Positions 24,820 to 33,692 are shown, counted from the stretch's first letter. The stretch is 64,000 nt of DNA from CBDDFN01 sp965227065 (GCA_965227065.1 CBDDFN010000017.1:1-64000), one strand, 5' to 3'. The notes: a model not told the origin generated them from the letters alone. Numbers and translations are program-made.

Positions 24820-27429
24820 TTAATCACGTGGATCAAGCAATGTTGGCAGTGTGGTTGGAATATCGCCCATCAACACCAGTTCGCAATGAACTGAGGTTCC
24901 ATCATCATCAAGCTCCAGCTCTCCAGCCTTGACCGTATGGTCCCATTCAAACGCCCGAGACATTAAATCAAGCACCTGCCGTTTGTAGGCGGTGTCGAGA
25001 TTGTCCAGCTGCTCCCCCTTGGTTTCGAGCGCAACCAACCGCAAATTCCCATCATCTTTGGAAACGGCAAAAATAAAGTCGGGATAAATACGCGCCTTGC
25101 GCCAACCTTGAACACTATATTGCGACCGCGCCACGTTGCGGTGCCACCATTTCAAAGCCCCATCGCCATCGAGGTGAACGGCAACGCCTTGTTCCTCGCC
25201 ATTCAATTCAGCCTTGTAGACGGCATCAAACAGGCTTTTCTCCAATGGCAATCCCGTTGCCCCCAACAATTGTTCCGACCCTTCCGGCAACGCGGTTTCC
25301 ATTGTGTTCGGCATTTTCCAATTCCGCCCGTCCACCCGCAAACGAAACTGGATCACACCGTCTGCAACCCGCTTACGGAACAAGGATTCCGCAAGATCGT
25401 TCTGTAGATCAGTCAAACCCTTGCGCAGCTCTTCAATAATCAGGCTGGCCAAATCACCCAGAAGATCATCGCCGAAGCCGCGCTCTTTCAAGCCGTCCAA
25501 CACAGACACAACCACGTCATGACCGACAAATGGGTTTGGCACGAGATCACTGATCATGCGCACAGCATAGACGGCGTCAAACCGTCGAATGTCGGCGCTT
25601 GCGGCCAATACCTCCTGCTTTATGCCATCATCTTCAAGCCAGAAGCGCTGCATCTGACTGTTTGCAGCTTTGGCATTATCTGGAATCCGCGCCACGATTG
25701 CAGACACGTCCACCCCATTCCAATCAAGGGCAGACAACAGATCGGTCTCGTAATCGAGTTCCCGAACCTGATCGCCTGACTTGATCATCACCTTGGGCAG
25801 ATAAATGCGGTCGCTATGGAAAATGTTACGGCGATTGAGCGTCCGCGCCGGACCTTGGACGCTGACCGCCTCGTCGCCCGACACACGCAAGACCAGATCG
25901 CCCAAGCCCTCGCCCTCAAGTGCGCCTTTCACCTTTCCCACCACTTCCGCCGTGTTGGCGTGATGAGTGATGACGTAACACTCATCCAGCGCGTCCACCC
26001 CGGTTTTGGCGGCCTGCGGTTGACGCAGAATGCGCCCGATCAATTGCGTCATGGCTGTCATGTTGGAATTGGCCGCCAGTGAGCACAGCACATACGCAAA
26101 CGGGCAATCCCATCCTTCCTGCAAGGCCTGTTTTGTAATGATGACGCGAACGCGGTTCGTCGGCGACAGCAAATCCAAATTCTCCGGTTGGGCCAGGTCG
26201 TTCTGCTCAGCCGTCTTGATCGCAATTTCCGCTGCATCAAGCCCCATCGCCACCAACTGATCAAAGACATCATCGGCATGAATGTGGTTGCCGTCTCGGG
26301 TTTCCTTGCCCGTCCGTTCAACCTGCACCAGCATAATCGGACGAATGTAACGCGCTGTCTCAGCCCTCAACGCCTCAGAGGCAGATGCCAGTTGGTCGAG
26401 CCGCTCCAATCCCGCGCTCAATGTGGCTTTCCAATCCACCCCCTGCCGTGGATCGAGATTAAGCGGCATCTTGATCATGCCTTCCCGATCCAGTTCCTTG
26501 CCGGTCACCTCCACCAACACATTGGCAAAACGAGCCGGTTGCGGGTTCGCGCCCCCTCTTTCCTTTACATCTTTCGGGGTGGCGGTGAGGTCCAGAACAA
26601 AGCTTGGATTGAAACCGTATATCGTGTCATAGGCCAGATCGGAGATCGCCTTGTGCGCTTCATCAAGCACGACAACGGGCCGGATGATCCGCAACGCATT
26701 GCCCAGCGAATCCTTCACCATTGGCCAGCCAACACGCGCATCTGCCAGATCATAAACGTCCAGATTGGGAATTGCCGCCCTTAATTCGGTATGCGCCTGT
26801 TGGTTACCCTCATCGGGGGTGAAGCCGAACACATCGCCCCTGTCACGGAACATTTTCAACGTTTCCTTGGTCTGGCGATTGGCGGATTGCAGCATCAAAA
26901 CCATGATGCACAGATGTGATTCCACATCGCGCGCATCAAGCCGTGAATCCTTTTCTAGTATCTTCACCCGGCCAGCCGCTGCACGGTCGAGCGCCTGCCG
27001 GTAAGGATGATCACGATTCTTCAGATGGGCCAATGTCTGGCGATAGATGGCTTCATTGGGCACCACCCACAAAACAAAACCGCTATTGGATTTGATATAG
27101 CGGCCCATGATGCGCGACACACTTTCAACGGCCAACCATGTCTTGCCGCCCCCTGTCGGAACTTTTAAAACCGCATTGGGTACGGGCCGATCACATCCAT
27201 CCTGCCGCGTCGAATAAGGAATATCGGACCGCGATGCGGGCAAGCCGCGCTCATCCTTCAAGATTTGCCATGTTTCTGCGGCAAAATCGGGAACCGGGAT
27301 GGTCACGCCGGGATTGTCAGCCGCAACCTTGGCCACTGCATCAGACTGCGCCTTTTTATCAATCAGCGTATCGAGATAATGCTCCAGCGCATTGATCACG
27401 CTGTCCTGATAATCCAGTCGGCGGAACAT
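24820..27429 (-). CDS. res: Type III restriction endonuclease subunit (Res)
   Basis: An 869-residue SF2 helicase-nuclease. Walker A is PTGGGKTWLA, the DEAH box VVLDEAHKAI, motif III LTATPKD and motif VI LIGRILRQPQ. The C-terminal PD-(D/E)xK nuclease is visible as YPDFIFAV then LVALETKGE. In type III systems Res works only in complex with Mod, translocates on DNA after recognising unmodified sites, and cuts about 25 bp away. It starts 3 bp after the mod stop, behind GGAGC, so the two are one operon. Length is slightly short for the family but no motif is missing. Confidence 0.95.
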   Translation of the reverse strand: MFRRLDYQDSVINALEHYLDTLIDKKAQSDAVAKVAADNPGVTIPVPDFAAETWQILKDERGLPASRSDIPYSTRQDGCDRPVPNAVLKVPTGGGKTWLAVESVSRIMGRYIKSNSGFVLWVVPNEAIYRQTLAHLKNRDHPYRQALDRAAAGRVKILEKDSRLDARDVESHLCIMVLMLQSANRQTKETLKMFRDRGDVFGFTPDEGNQQAHTELRAAIPNLDVYDLADARVGWPMVKDSLGNALRIIRPVVVLDEAHKAISDLAYDTIYGFNPSFVLDLTATPKDVKERGGANPQPARFANVLVEVTGKELDREGMIKMPLNLDPRQGVDWKATLSAGLERLDQLASASEALRAETARYIRPIMLVQVERTGKETRDGNHIHADDVFDQLVAMGLDAAEIAIKTAEQNDLAQPENLDLLSPTNRVRVIITKQALQEGWDCPFAYVLCSLAANSNMTAMTQLIGRILRQPQAAKTGVDALDECYVITHHANTAEVVGKVKGALEGEGLGDLVLRVSGDEAVSVQGPARTLNRRNIFHSDRIYLPKVMIKSGDQVRELDYETDLLSALDWNGVDVSAIVARIPDNAKAANSQMQRFWLEDDGIKQEVLAASADIRRFDAVYAVRMISDLVPNPFVGHDVVVSVLDGLKERGFGDDLLGDLASLIIEELRKGLTDLQNDLAESLFRKRVADGVIQFRLRVDGRNWKMPNTMETALPEGSEQLLGATGLPLEKSLFDAVYKAELNGEEQGVAVHLDGDGALKWWHRNVARSQYSVQGWRKARIYPDFIFAVSKDDGNLRLVALETKGEQLDNLDTAYKRQVLDLMSRAFEWDHTVKAGELELDDDGTSVHCELVLMGDIPTTLPTLLDPRD

Positions 27430-27432
27430 GGG

Positions 27433-29277
27433 CTAGCTCCGCTCAATGCGGTAGAGCGCAAAGGGCAGCGGCGCAAACTCCACCGGCAAGCCATGCTCCT
27501 GAAGCAGTTTTTGGCTGACAAAGCGGGCGGGCGCAAACACCAGATGACGTTTGCCATCGCCTGCTTTCGCATCCGTCATGTCTCGCGCGCGGGACAAGGT
27601 CAATGCCGCATCCGCCGATTTCAGCCACTCAATATCGGCTTTGTAGATCAGCCAGACATGCTGTTGATCCGTCTCCCCCAAATAGAACTGGGTTTCGTTC
27701 ATGGTGGCGGCGTCGAGCGTTTGATTGGTCGCCATGTGGAACAGAATGGGGGCCAGCGCGTCATAGGCGGGAAGATTGTCGCCTGCCAAAAGACTTTCAA
27801 GCTCAATCGGCTCGCCCAAAGTGCAATAGGTGAAGGTGCCATCAAGGCCTGCTGCCCGTTCATCTACAATTTTCTCGCCTTTGACAATCAGCTCTCCGTC
27901 TTTGACCTCCTTCTTGATCCGATCGTATTCATGTCCATGCAGGCTCTCGATAGCATCAACCTTATGAACCAAGAGTTCGTCGGATTTTGCTAGGACGCGC
28001 CAGTTCAAACGCTCGCGCAAAAGCTCAACTCTGTGTGTTCCCTTGAATTCATACCCATTGATGACACGGCGAACACGCTCAGCCGTCAGACGATCGGCGT
28101 AATCCTCCATCTCCACAAGTATGAAACGGCGCGATCCTTTATCTCGAGAGTTTGCCTCCAGCACAGCATGTGCGGTAGTAGCTGAACCAGCGAACGAATC
28201 TAATACAATAGAATTTGGTGTTGTTGCTAAATCCATTATCCTCGACAGAACGCCAAGAGGCTTGGGTGTGATGAAAACATCATCGGTACTTTCGAAATCT
28301 AAAATAGATATAACTTCTTTCTTGGCATCCTGTGTATGGCCGACTTCATCATATCGCCAAAGAGTCTGCGGAACTCGCCCAGACCTTACCTCGCTGAGAT
28401 ATCTTTTGAATCGGGGCTGATTGTTTCCGTCTTCTCCCCACCAGATCCGTCCATCCTTATCCATTTCTCTGAATTTTTTTTCTGAAACACGCCAGTATGT
28501 TCCTCGCGGAGGACCATCAATGACCCTTCCTGACGGTGTAGTGATGGGATAGGTACCTTCTCCGTAATAATTACGGGCTGATAAATCACCCGAAGTCCAA
28601 GGCCCTCGCGGATCATTATCTGGATTTGAATATCTCCGCTCCATCTCGTCAGTGCGACTTAATAAATTTGGCCTCCAAATGTCCTTATTTTTTGCATATA
28701 CGAGGATGTAATCGTGATCTTCCGAAAAAAACTGAGCACTGTTTTTTGGAGAGAAAACTTTCTGCCATATACATTGTGCAACAAAATTATCGAGGCCGAA
28801 TATTTCATCCAGTATCATGCGAGCATGCTGGACCTCGTTGTCGTCAATTGTCATCCAGAAGCAGCCCTCATCTGAGAGGAGTTCATGCAACAAGCGGATC
28901 CTAGGCCACATCATGGCGCACCATTTGTCATGGCGAAGGCCGTCATCAATGCCGATGGGATTTGAATCAAACCATTCCCGAATCATCGGCGCGTTGACAT
29001 TGTCGTTGTAGCACCAGCCTTCGTTTCCGGTGTTGTAGGGCGGATCAATAAAGATGCAGTCCACCTTGCCGGCATATTTGGGCAGGAGCGCCTTCAGCGC
29101 ATGAAGATTGTCACCGTGAATGATCAGATTACCATCCAGATCAACCTGGCCGATCCCCTTGGCCTCATCGGGCACCAAGGGCCTGAAGGGCACCGAAAGA
29201 TGGTGATTGTAAACAAATTCCTTGCCCTTGAAGTGAAGCTCTGTCACCCGCGCCCCCGTCAGCATCTGATGAACCAT
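27433..29277 (-). CDS. mod: Type III restriction-modification methyltransferase subunit (Mod)
   Basis: A 614-residue N6-adenine methyltransferase of the beta class. The catalytic motif IFIDPPYNTGNE (about residues 75-86) comes before the target-recognition region, and the AdoMet-binding motif VLDSFAGSATTAHAV comes after, the order of type III Mod proteins. It specifies the recognition sequence for both methylation and cleavage. The middle part (about 28190-28830) is visibly AT-richer than both ends, as if the target-recognition domain had been exchanged. An A8 run in the coding strand (28474-28481) lies there. A TATACT box at 29303-29298 may be its -10. Confidence 0.95.
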   Translation of the reverse strand: MVHQMLTGARVTELHFKGKEFVYNHHLSVPFRPLVPDEAKGIGQVDLDGNLIIHGDNLHALKALLPKYAGKVDCIFIDPPYNTGNEGWCYNDNVNAPMIREWFDSNPIGIDDGLRHDKWCAMMWPRIRLLHELLSDEGCFWMTIDDNEVQHARMILDEIFGLDNFVAQCIWQKVFSPKNSAQFFSEDHDYILVYAKNKDIWRPNLLSRTDEMERRYSNPDNDPRGPWTSGDLSARNYYGEGTYPITTPSGRVIDGPPRGTYWRVSEKKFREMDKDGRIWWGEDGNNQPRFKRYLSEVRSGRVPQTLWRYDEVGHTQDAKKEVISILDFESTDDVFITPKPLGVLSRIMDLATTPNSIVLDSFAGSATTAHAVLEANSRDKGSRRFILVEMEDYADRLTAERVRRVINGYEFKGTHRVELLRERLNWRVLAKSDELLVHKVDAIESLHGHEYDRIKKEVKDGELIVKGEKIVDERAAGLDGTFTYCTLGEPIELESLLAGDNLPAYDALAPILFHMATNQTLDAATMNETQFYLGETDQQHVWLIYKADIEWLKSADAALTLSRARDMTDAKAGDGKRHLVFAPARFVSQKLLQEHGLPVEFAPLPFALYRIERS

Positions 29278-29331
29278 GACAGTGTTAGAATCAGAATAGT
29301 ATAGAGCGAATTGGCGACACTCCAGCCCGCT

Positions 29332-30429
29332 TTATACGCCGTCCTGCAGACGTTGCAGCAGGGCGATGGCATCGGCAATTTGATCCCCATTCGGCGTGAT
29401 ACTGTCAGCCCCAAGCGTCCCCAAAATCTCGCCCTGCCGGTCCCCGTTTACCTGCCCATAGCTGGTGAAGGTTGTCAGCACATGCTCATGCCCCAAATTC
29501 TGGCTCCAGGCCTTGAATTGTTCGGGTGTTTGACACACACGCTCGCCCAGCGTGGCGAGGGTTGAGCGGAAACTGTGCGGGTTAAAATAAGGCAGTCCCG
29601 CGCTTTCAAACGCCTCACGGAAAATGCGGCGGATCGGTTCGGCTGTTTGCCAGTGGCACCGATCGATCCCCATCGCTTGAAACAAGTCAGTACCCCCGGC
29701 CCGCTCAATGCGGGTTTTGGGAAACAGGGGGTCATCCGGCCCAAACTTGTGCTCGTGCCCCAGTTCGCCCACCCAATCCCGCACGATATGCTCGATCTCG
29801 TCTCCCACGGGGAAGAAGTAGCTTTCAATCGTCTTGCGGTTCTTGGTCTTCACCTCGCGCGCGTCCTGCACCAACCGCCGCGCCTCGACATCCAAATGTT
29901 TGAGCGAAAGGCTTGCCAGCGCACTGTCGCGCGCCCCTGTCAGCAGGGTGAAGGCAATCAATGCCCTGCCGCGGCGTTCAAGCACTGTTTCGGTCGGCAT
30001 GGTGGCCAAGACGTGGCTGATTTGCTCGACCGTCGGGCAAGGGCGCGGACGGGACGCCTTGGCGATGCGGCTGTCATTGTGCGTGGGATTGAAATATTCC
30101 GCATCGGCATAGGTGATGCGGGATTTGTAGCCTGGTTGATCGGCCAGCCATTGAATAAAGGCTTTCACGACCATCAGGCGGGACTGTTGCGTCGCCACCG
30201 CCAAGGGCTTTTGGGATTTCGGATTGAGCCGCCCCCCAAGATCACGCTTGTACTTGCGGGCCTGCTCGACGTGAAATTTTTTGAAGTCGCGGTGGCCCGT
30301 ACTGGCCTCGAAGTCCGCCAAGGCGCTTGCCACCTGATCCACCGTCGCGTCCGACAGACGTTTCGCCTCTTTCAAATAGGCAAGATATTTGTGCTTGATC
30401 CTCTCGTTTTGGGGGTGATGTTTCTGCAT
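29332..30429 (-). CDS. Tyrosine recombinase/phage integrase family protein
   Basis: About 365 residues. The N-terminal SAM-like core-binding domain is about residues 10-110 (HKYLAYLKEAKRLSDATVDQ). The catalytic residues of tyrosine recombinases are present: Arg in LTGARDSAL, HxxR in NPHSFRSTL, His in LGHEHVLTTF and Tyr in TSYGQ. It is not the tRNA integrase, which lies at the other end. AGGAG lies 8 nt before the ATG at 30429, 14 bp past the stop of the HTH-zinc gene, so the two appear co-transcribed. It could serve as a second recombinase for an internal module or act in regulation. Confidence 0.9.
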   Translation of the reverse strand: MQKHHPQNERIKHKYLAYLKEAKRLSDATVDQVASALADFEASTGHRDFKKFHVEQARKYKRDLGGRLNPKSQKPLAVATQQSRLMVVKAFIQWLADQPGYKSRITYADAEYFNPTHNDSRIAKASRPRPCPTVEQISHVLATMPTETVLERRGRALIAFTLLTGARDSALASLSLKHLDVEARRLVQDAREVKTKNRKTIESYFFPVGDEIEHIVRDWVGELGHEHKFGPDDPLFPKTRIERAGGTDLFQAMGIDRCHWQTAEPIRRIFREAFESAGLPYFNPHSFRSTLATLGERVCQTPEQFKAWSQNLGHEHVLTTFTSYGQVNGDRQGEILGTLGADSITPNGDQIADAIALLQRLQDGV

Positions 30430-30443
30430 GCCACACACTCCTG

Positions 30444-30917
30444 TCACAAGTTATCATCCAGGCAGGCTTTAGCCCGCTCTATTAGGTGCGGCGGCGCCTG
30501 CAAGATTGTGATGCACCACTGCTCCCCAAATCTGCCCAGTTGGCGAAAACTGCATCGGCGATACATGACCGTTCCGCATGTCGCGCACAGCCCGCAAAGA
30601 TTACCGCCGGTCTCGCTCATCGGGATGAAGTCAGCCATGCGTTCGGCCACGAGCCTGGGGTCACGGCACTTGAGACAATACATTTGATCGTCAGCGCACT
30701 TCGTCTTGGGACGGTGGCGTGATTTCAGGAACGCCTGCAAATCCGATCCCAAAATGAGATAGGGCTTTTGATCCTTGATGGCAGGCAATCCAGAATCCAC
30801 CCAGCGGCGGACGGTTTGCTTTCCCACACCGCAAGTCCGGGCTGCTTCATCCACTGTGTAAGCACGTTTTGACTTGATACGTCGAACGTCGGGCCGCTTC
30901 TTGATTGGATGGGACAC
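30444..30917 (-). CDS. HTH plus zinc-ribbon protein, recombinase partner
   Basis: About 157 residues. The N-terminal part carries a MerR/excisionase-like HTH (AYTVDEAARTCGVGKQTVRRW, residues about 20-40, followed by VDSGLPAI). The C-terminal half has a zinc-ribbon pattern, CLKC then CGLCATCG, with a trailing Cys pair. The start is a GTG at 30917 preceded by GGGAG; the TTG 21 bp upstream has no ribosome site. It lies 1 bp after the alpA stop and 14 bp before the recombinase, making an alpA-HTH/Zn-recombinase unit. The role is inferred as recombination directionality or DNA targeting. Confidence 0.75.
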   Translation of the reverse strand: MSHPIKKRPDVRRIKSKRAYTVDEAARTCGVGKQTVRRWVDSGLPAIKDQKPYLILGSDLQAFLKSRHRPKTKCADDQMYCLKCRDPRLVAERMADFIPMSETGGNLCGLCATCGTVMYRRCSFRQLGRFGEQWCITILQAPPHLIERAKACLDDNL

Positions 30918-30918
30918 C

Positions 30919-31140
30919 TTAGTCTCCCATCCTCTCAATCAAGGCGCGAATATCTTCCACACGCCAAACCGTAATGCGGGGGCCTAGCTTGACGGGTTGG
31001 GGGAAGCGACCAGCCTTCACGCCCGCCCACCAGGTTGATTTTCCAACCGGGATAAGAGGCGGTTGCGGTGGATCAGCCTTTGGGTTGCCGATGATCTGGC
31101 TCAGGCGAAGATAGCCGATTTCGGGTATTGTCTGTTTCAT
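30919..31140 (-). CDS. AlpA-family regulator/excisionase
   Basis: A 73-residue protein: GYLRLSQIIG, then PLIPVGKSTWWAGVKAGRFP, QPVKLGPRITVWRVEDI and RALIERM. This is the AlpA/phage Cox-like winged HTH found in P4-type islands, where it activates or directs integrase-mediated excision. The ATG at 31140 is preceded by GGAGC. It is the first gene of the AlpA-HTH/Zn-recombinase unit. An imperfect palindrome lies about 65 bp upstream. Confidence 0.88.
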   Translation of the reverse strand: MKQTIPEIGYLRLSQIIGNPKADPPQPPLIPVGKSTWWAGVKAGRFPQPVKLGPRITVWRVEDIRALIERMGD

Positions 31141-31206
31141 TGTGTTCAGCTCCGTCCGTTGAAAACTGAACAAAGCCTATGTTGTGTGAATTCGCTTGAG
31201 GCCGAA

Positions 31207-31227
31207 TTCGGGTTCCCGGAAACCGAA
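31207..31227. promoter_or_regulatory. Imperfect palindrome upstream of alpA
   Basis: TTCGGGTTCC and GGAAACCGAA (10-bp arms, one mismatch, 1-bp centre) lie between the unknown gene ending at 31233 and alpA. No T-run follows on the minus strand, so an operator is more likely than a terminator. Confidence 0.4.
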
Positions 31228-31232
31228 CACGG

Positions 31233-32165
31233 TTATCGGCTGGATTGCCAATCTTGCGGCAAAAGTTCTTTCGCCTCATTTAGCCACTTTCGAACCGTGT
31301 CCTCGTCAATCGCCAATCCTTGCAAACCAAGATCGCCAGCGATTTCCTTGGCCGTGGAGTTGCGACTGGCTAACGGATTGTACTCATAGTTTGTAAGCGC
31401 CAAGCCAAGTAGCAACTTCAGAAGTGTCTCTTTTTCTTTGGAATGAAGAGCGGTTTGGGTTTGTTTTTCATCCGGAACAATTAGGTTCGGGAATTTAATG
31501 TTAAGACCCTGCGCCCATCTCATGAAATCTTTGGGCTTAACCTTACAGGAGTGAGTACTGTCCTTAAAAAGTTGTATATCGCCGATTGCGTTTGCATCCC
31601 GAAGAAATCTGTCAATGGAACTCATGCCGTCATGCGATGCCACGATCCGATCCGATAAGCTTCTAGAGCCAAAGCGGCCCTTGTCCTTCGGCGGCTCGAA
31701 CCCGAACAAATACATAATCGCATCATTGGAAAACCAAAGGGGCTCCCTCAATTTCTCAACAACTTCTGCCTTGGAAATCGTGTAATCTGCAAATTCCTGC
31801 ACCCGAAAGTCCGCAATTCTGTCCGCTACAGCCTGAGAGACATTATAATTGACTTTATATCCTTTCGCTTCACACCACTTGAAAAAACTGACAGGCTCCA
31901 AATAAAGGTTTGAAAAGTTTCGTCTATCAATTTGATCCTGATTATATTGTTCCGCCGTTACCATTTCTTTGGCGTCGATCGATGAAAGAATACGCTCCAT
32001 AAGCGGTAAAATTTCATCATATTCCCATAGACTTTTGGCCATAAATTCAGGGTCGGTGCAATATAGTTCGTCCAATAAATCATTACTTTTGGAAACATTT
32101 TCATCCACTAAAAGGGTAACCAAAAGAGGCAAACACTCAAATTCGTTAAAGTGCCAGTCCAGCAT
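31233..32165 (-). CDS. Unknown AT-rich island protein with C-terminal HTH-like segment
   Basis: A 310-residue soluble, mostly helical protein, rich in Asp, Glu, Phe and Lys and coded with clearly more A/T than neighbours. The C-terminal part (about residues 260-300: NSTAKEIAGDLGLQGLAIDE, then DTVRKWLNEA) looks like a helix-turn-helix. The N-terminal 250 residues match nothing I recognise. It sits between the tRNA integrase and AlpA. Possible roles are element regulation or defence cargo. Confidence 0.75.
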   Translation of the reverse strand: MLDWHFNEFECLPLLVTLLVDENVSKSNDLLDELYCTDPEFMAKSLWEYDEILPLMERILSSIDAKEMVTAEQYNQDQIDRRNFSNLYLEPVSFFKWCEAKGYKVNYNVSQAVADRIADFRVQEFADYTISKAEVVEKLREPLWFSNDAIMYLFGFEPPKDKGRFGSRSLSDRIVASHDGMSSIDRFLRDANAIGDIQLFKDSTHSCKVKPKDFMRWAQGLNIKFPNLIVPDEKQTQTALHSKEKETLLKLLLGLALTNYEYNPLASRNSTAKEIAGDLGLQGLAIDEDTVRKWLNEAKELLPQDWQSSR

Positions 32166-32200
32166 AGCAGCAATCAGTCCAATCTTGTCGCATTGCCGAT

Positions 32201-33463
32201 CTAGTTTCGGCTATTTTCCATGACCGTCTTTTTGGGCGCATTGCCCTGCGGGAACTCAGCAACCTGCCCCACTTGTTTTGCTTCATCCAGAAAGTCCGCC
32301 CACCATTGCATCATCCGCACGCGCTCATCCCAATAGGCAGAACGAGCATAGGCGCGGCGCACCTCATTCACTTCCACATGAGCCAATTGCCGTTCAATTG
32401 CATCTGGCGACCATAAACCCGACTCATTCAGCAAGGATGATGCGGTGGCGCGGAACCCGTGTGCCGTGACCTGGTCTTTCTCATACCCCATTCGCCGCAA
32501 AGCAGCGTTCAGCGTATTGTTGGAAATGGGCTTGCGCGCAGTGCGATTGGATCGGAAAATATAGCCATGCCCGCGCGTAATCGGCCTGTGGGTTTCCAAA
32601 ATTTCAACCGCTTGGCGAGGCAATGGCACAAGATGGTCTCGCCTCATCTTGGTCCGCTCGGCGGGAATGGTCCAAAGGCGATTGTCAAAATCGATCTCTT
32701 CCCAAGCCATTGCCTGAAGCTCTCCAGGACGCACAAACAGGATGGGGAGCAATTGCAATGCCGCACGTGTTCCGAAATTTCCGGAATAGGCGTCAATGTC
32801 TCTCAACAGGTGACCAAGCTGCACCTTGTCGGTGATTGCGGCGCGGTGGGTGACCGTCGGGGCGGTTAGCGCGCCTTTCAAGGCATAGGTGGGGTCATTT
32901 TCCGCGCGTGCTGTTGCGATGGCGTAGCGGAACACTCGCCCCATGGTTCCACGCAAGCGGCGGGCGCTTTCAAGATTGCCTTGCGCCTCCACCCGCCGTA
33001 ACACGGCTAGGACTTCAGCAGGTTGGATCGCCGCAATGGGCTTTTCTGCCAAGCCGTTTTTTGCCAATCCAACCAACCACTCGATTTTACGCAAGGTTGC
33101 TTCGGCCTTTCCTTCACGCCGCTGCATGGCAAGCCATTCGTCGGCGATTGCACCGAATGTATTTTTGGTTTGCGCCTCATACTCGCGCTTCGCTGCCTGC
33201 TTTGCGGCGCTGGGATCGATCCCTTGAATCAACAATCGCCGCGCTTGCATTCGTGCTTCGCGCGCACCCTCCAACGTCACTTCCGGATAGGTCCCAATCG
33301 CCAAAGTTTTCTGTTTTCCGGACCACCGATAGGCCAACCGCCACAGCTTCGAACCGCTGGGCGTCACATAGAGATAAAGGCCACCGCTATCGGATCGTTT
33401 GTAAGGCTTATCCTTGGGCTTCATGGCCTTGATGGCAGTGTTGGTCAACAATGCGGGTATCAC
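32201..33463 (-). CDS. int: P4-type integrase (tyrosine recombinase) of the tRNA-Phe island
   Basis: About 420 residues. The N-terminal DUF4102/arm-binding domain reads DSGGLYLYVTPSGSKLWRLA then TLAIGTYPEVTLEGAREAR. The core-binding domain is near residues 100-190. The catalytic domain has Arg in LFVRPGELQAM, HxxR in TAHGFRATASS, His in LAHVEVN and Tyr in RSAYWDERVRMM. Start: a GTG at 33463 giving V-I-P-A-L-L-T-N-T-A-I-K, which fits the usual family N-terminus; the open frame upstream runs through the arm-like repeats. It lies directly beside the 3' end of tRNA-Phe, its presumed target. Confidence 0.93.
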   Translation of the reverse strand: MIPALLTNTAIKAMKPKDKPYKRSDSGGLYLYVTPSGSKLWRLAYRWSGKQKTLAIGTYPEVTLEGAREARMQARRLLIQGIDPSAAKQAAKREYEAQTKNTFGAIADEWLAMQRREGKAEATLRKIEWLVGLAKNGLAEKPIAAIQPAEVLAVLRRVEAQGNLESARRLRGTMGRVFRYAIATARAENDPTYALKGALTAPTVTHRAAITDKVQLGHLLRDIDAYSGNFGTRAALQLLPILFVRPGELQAMAWEEIDFDNRLWTIPAERTKMRRDHLVPLPRQAVEILETHRPITRGHGYIFRSNRTARKPISNNTLNAALRRMGYEKDQVTAHGFRATASSLLNESGLWSPDAIERQLAHVEVNEVRRAYARSAYWDERVRMMQWWADFLDEAKQVGQVAEFPQGNAPKKTVMENSRN

Positions 33464-33483
33464 TCGATTTGATTCACGTCCGA

Positions 33484-33524
33484 TACCAACAAATATACCA
33501 ACAAATGGTCTGGATACCAACAGA
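33484..33524 (+). repeat. Right paired integrase arm-type sites
   Basis: TACCAACAAA at 33484-33493 and 33496-33505 (12-bp period), plus a variant TACCAACAGA at 33515-33524, lie between the integrase start and the tRNA. They match the pair at 24781-24802 in sequence, spacing and orientation. Confidence 0.65.
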
Positions 33525-33616
33525 TGTTATCGGATTGTTCCGGATGACCCAGAATGGCAAAATACTAAGTTTTGCAACGGGTTTTGGACAATTTTGGATG
33601 ATGTTGCGCATCGATA

Positions 33617-33692
33617 TGGTGCCCGGGGGCGGATTCGAACCACCGACACACGGATTTTCAATCCGTTGCTCTACCAACTGAGCTACCCGGGC
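33617..33692 (-). tRNA. tRNA-Phe (GAA)
   Basis: 76 nt on the minus strand. The acceptor stem GCCCGGG pairs with CCCGGGC, discriminator A and an encoded CCA follow. The anticodon loop has GAA in GATTGAAAATC, and the T-loop TTCGAAT is canonical. Its 3' end is the integration site of the island to its left. Confidence 0.97.

Larger units (their letters stand above)
24703..33640. mobile_element. Genomic island integrated in tRNA-Phe, carrying type III restriction-modification
   Basis: The right edge is the intact 3' end of tRNA-Phe (33617). The left edge at 24703-24725 is a decayed direct copy of that 3' end. All seven genes are on the minus strand: P4-type integrase beside the tRNA, an unknown AT-rich gene, AlpA, HTH-zinc protein, a second tyrosine recombinase, mod and res. 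Arm-like 10-mers with 12-bp period lie at both ends. No transfer, replication or phage structural genes are visible, so it is probably a satellite-type or defence island mobilised by its own integrase. Confidence 0.88.

Noticed and set aside
28474..28481. A8 homopolymer in mod as a phase-variation tract
   Set aside because: Eight bases is short for slippage-driven phase variation, and the region is AT-rich anyway; the gene is in frame. Worth noting only if strain comparison shows length changes.
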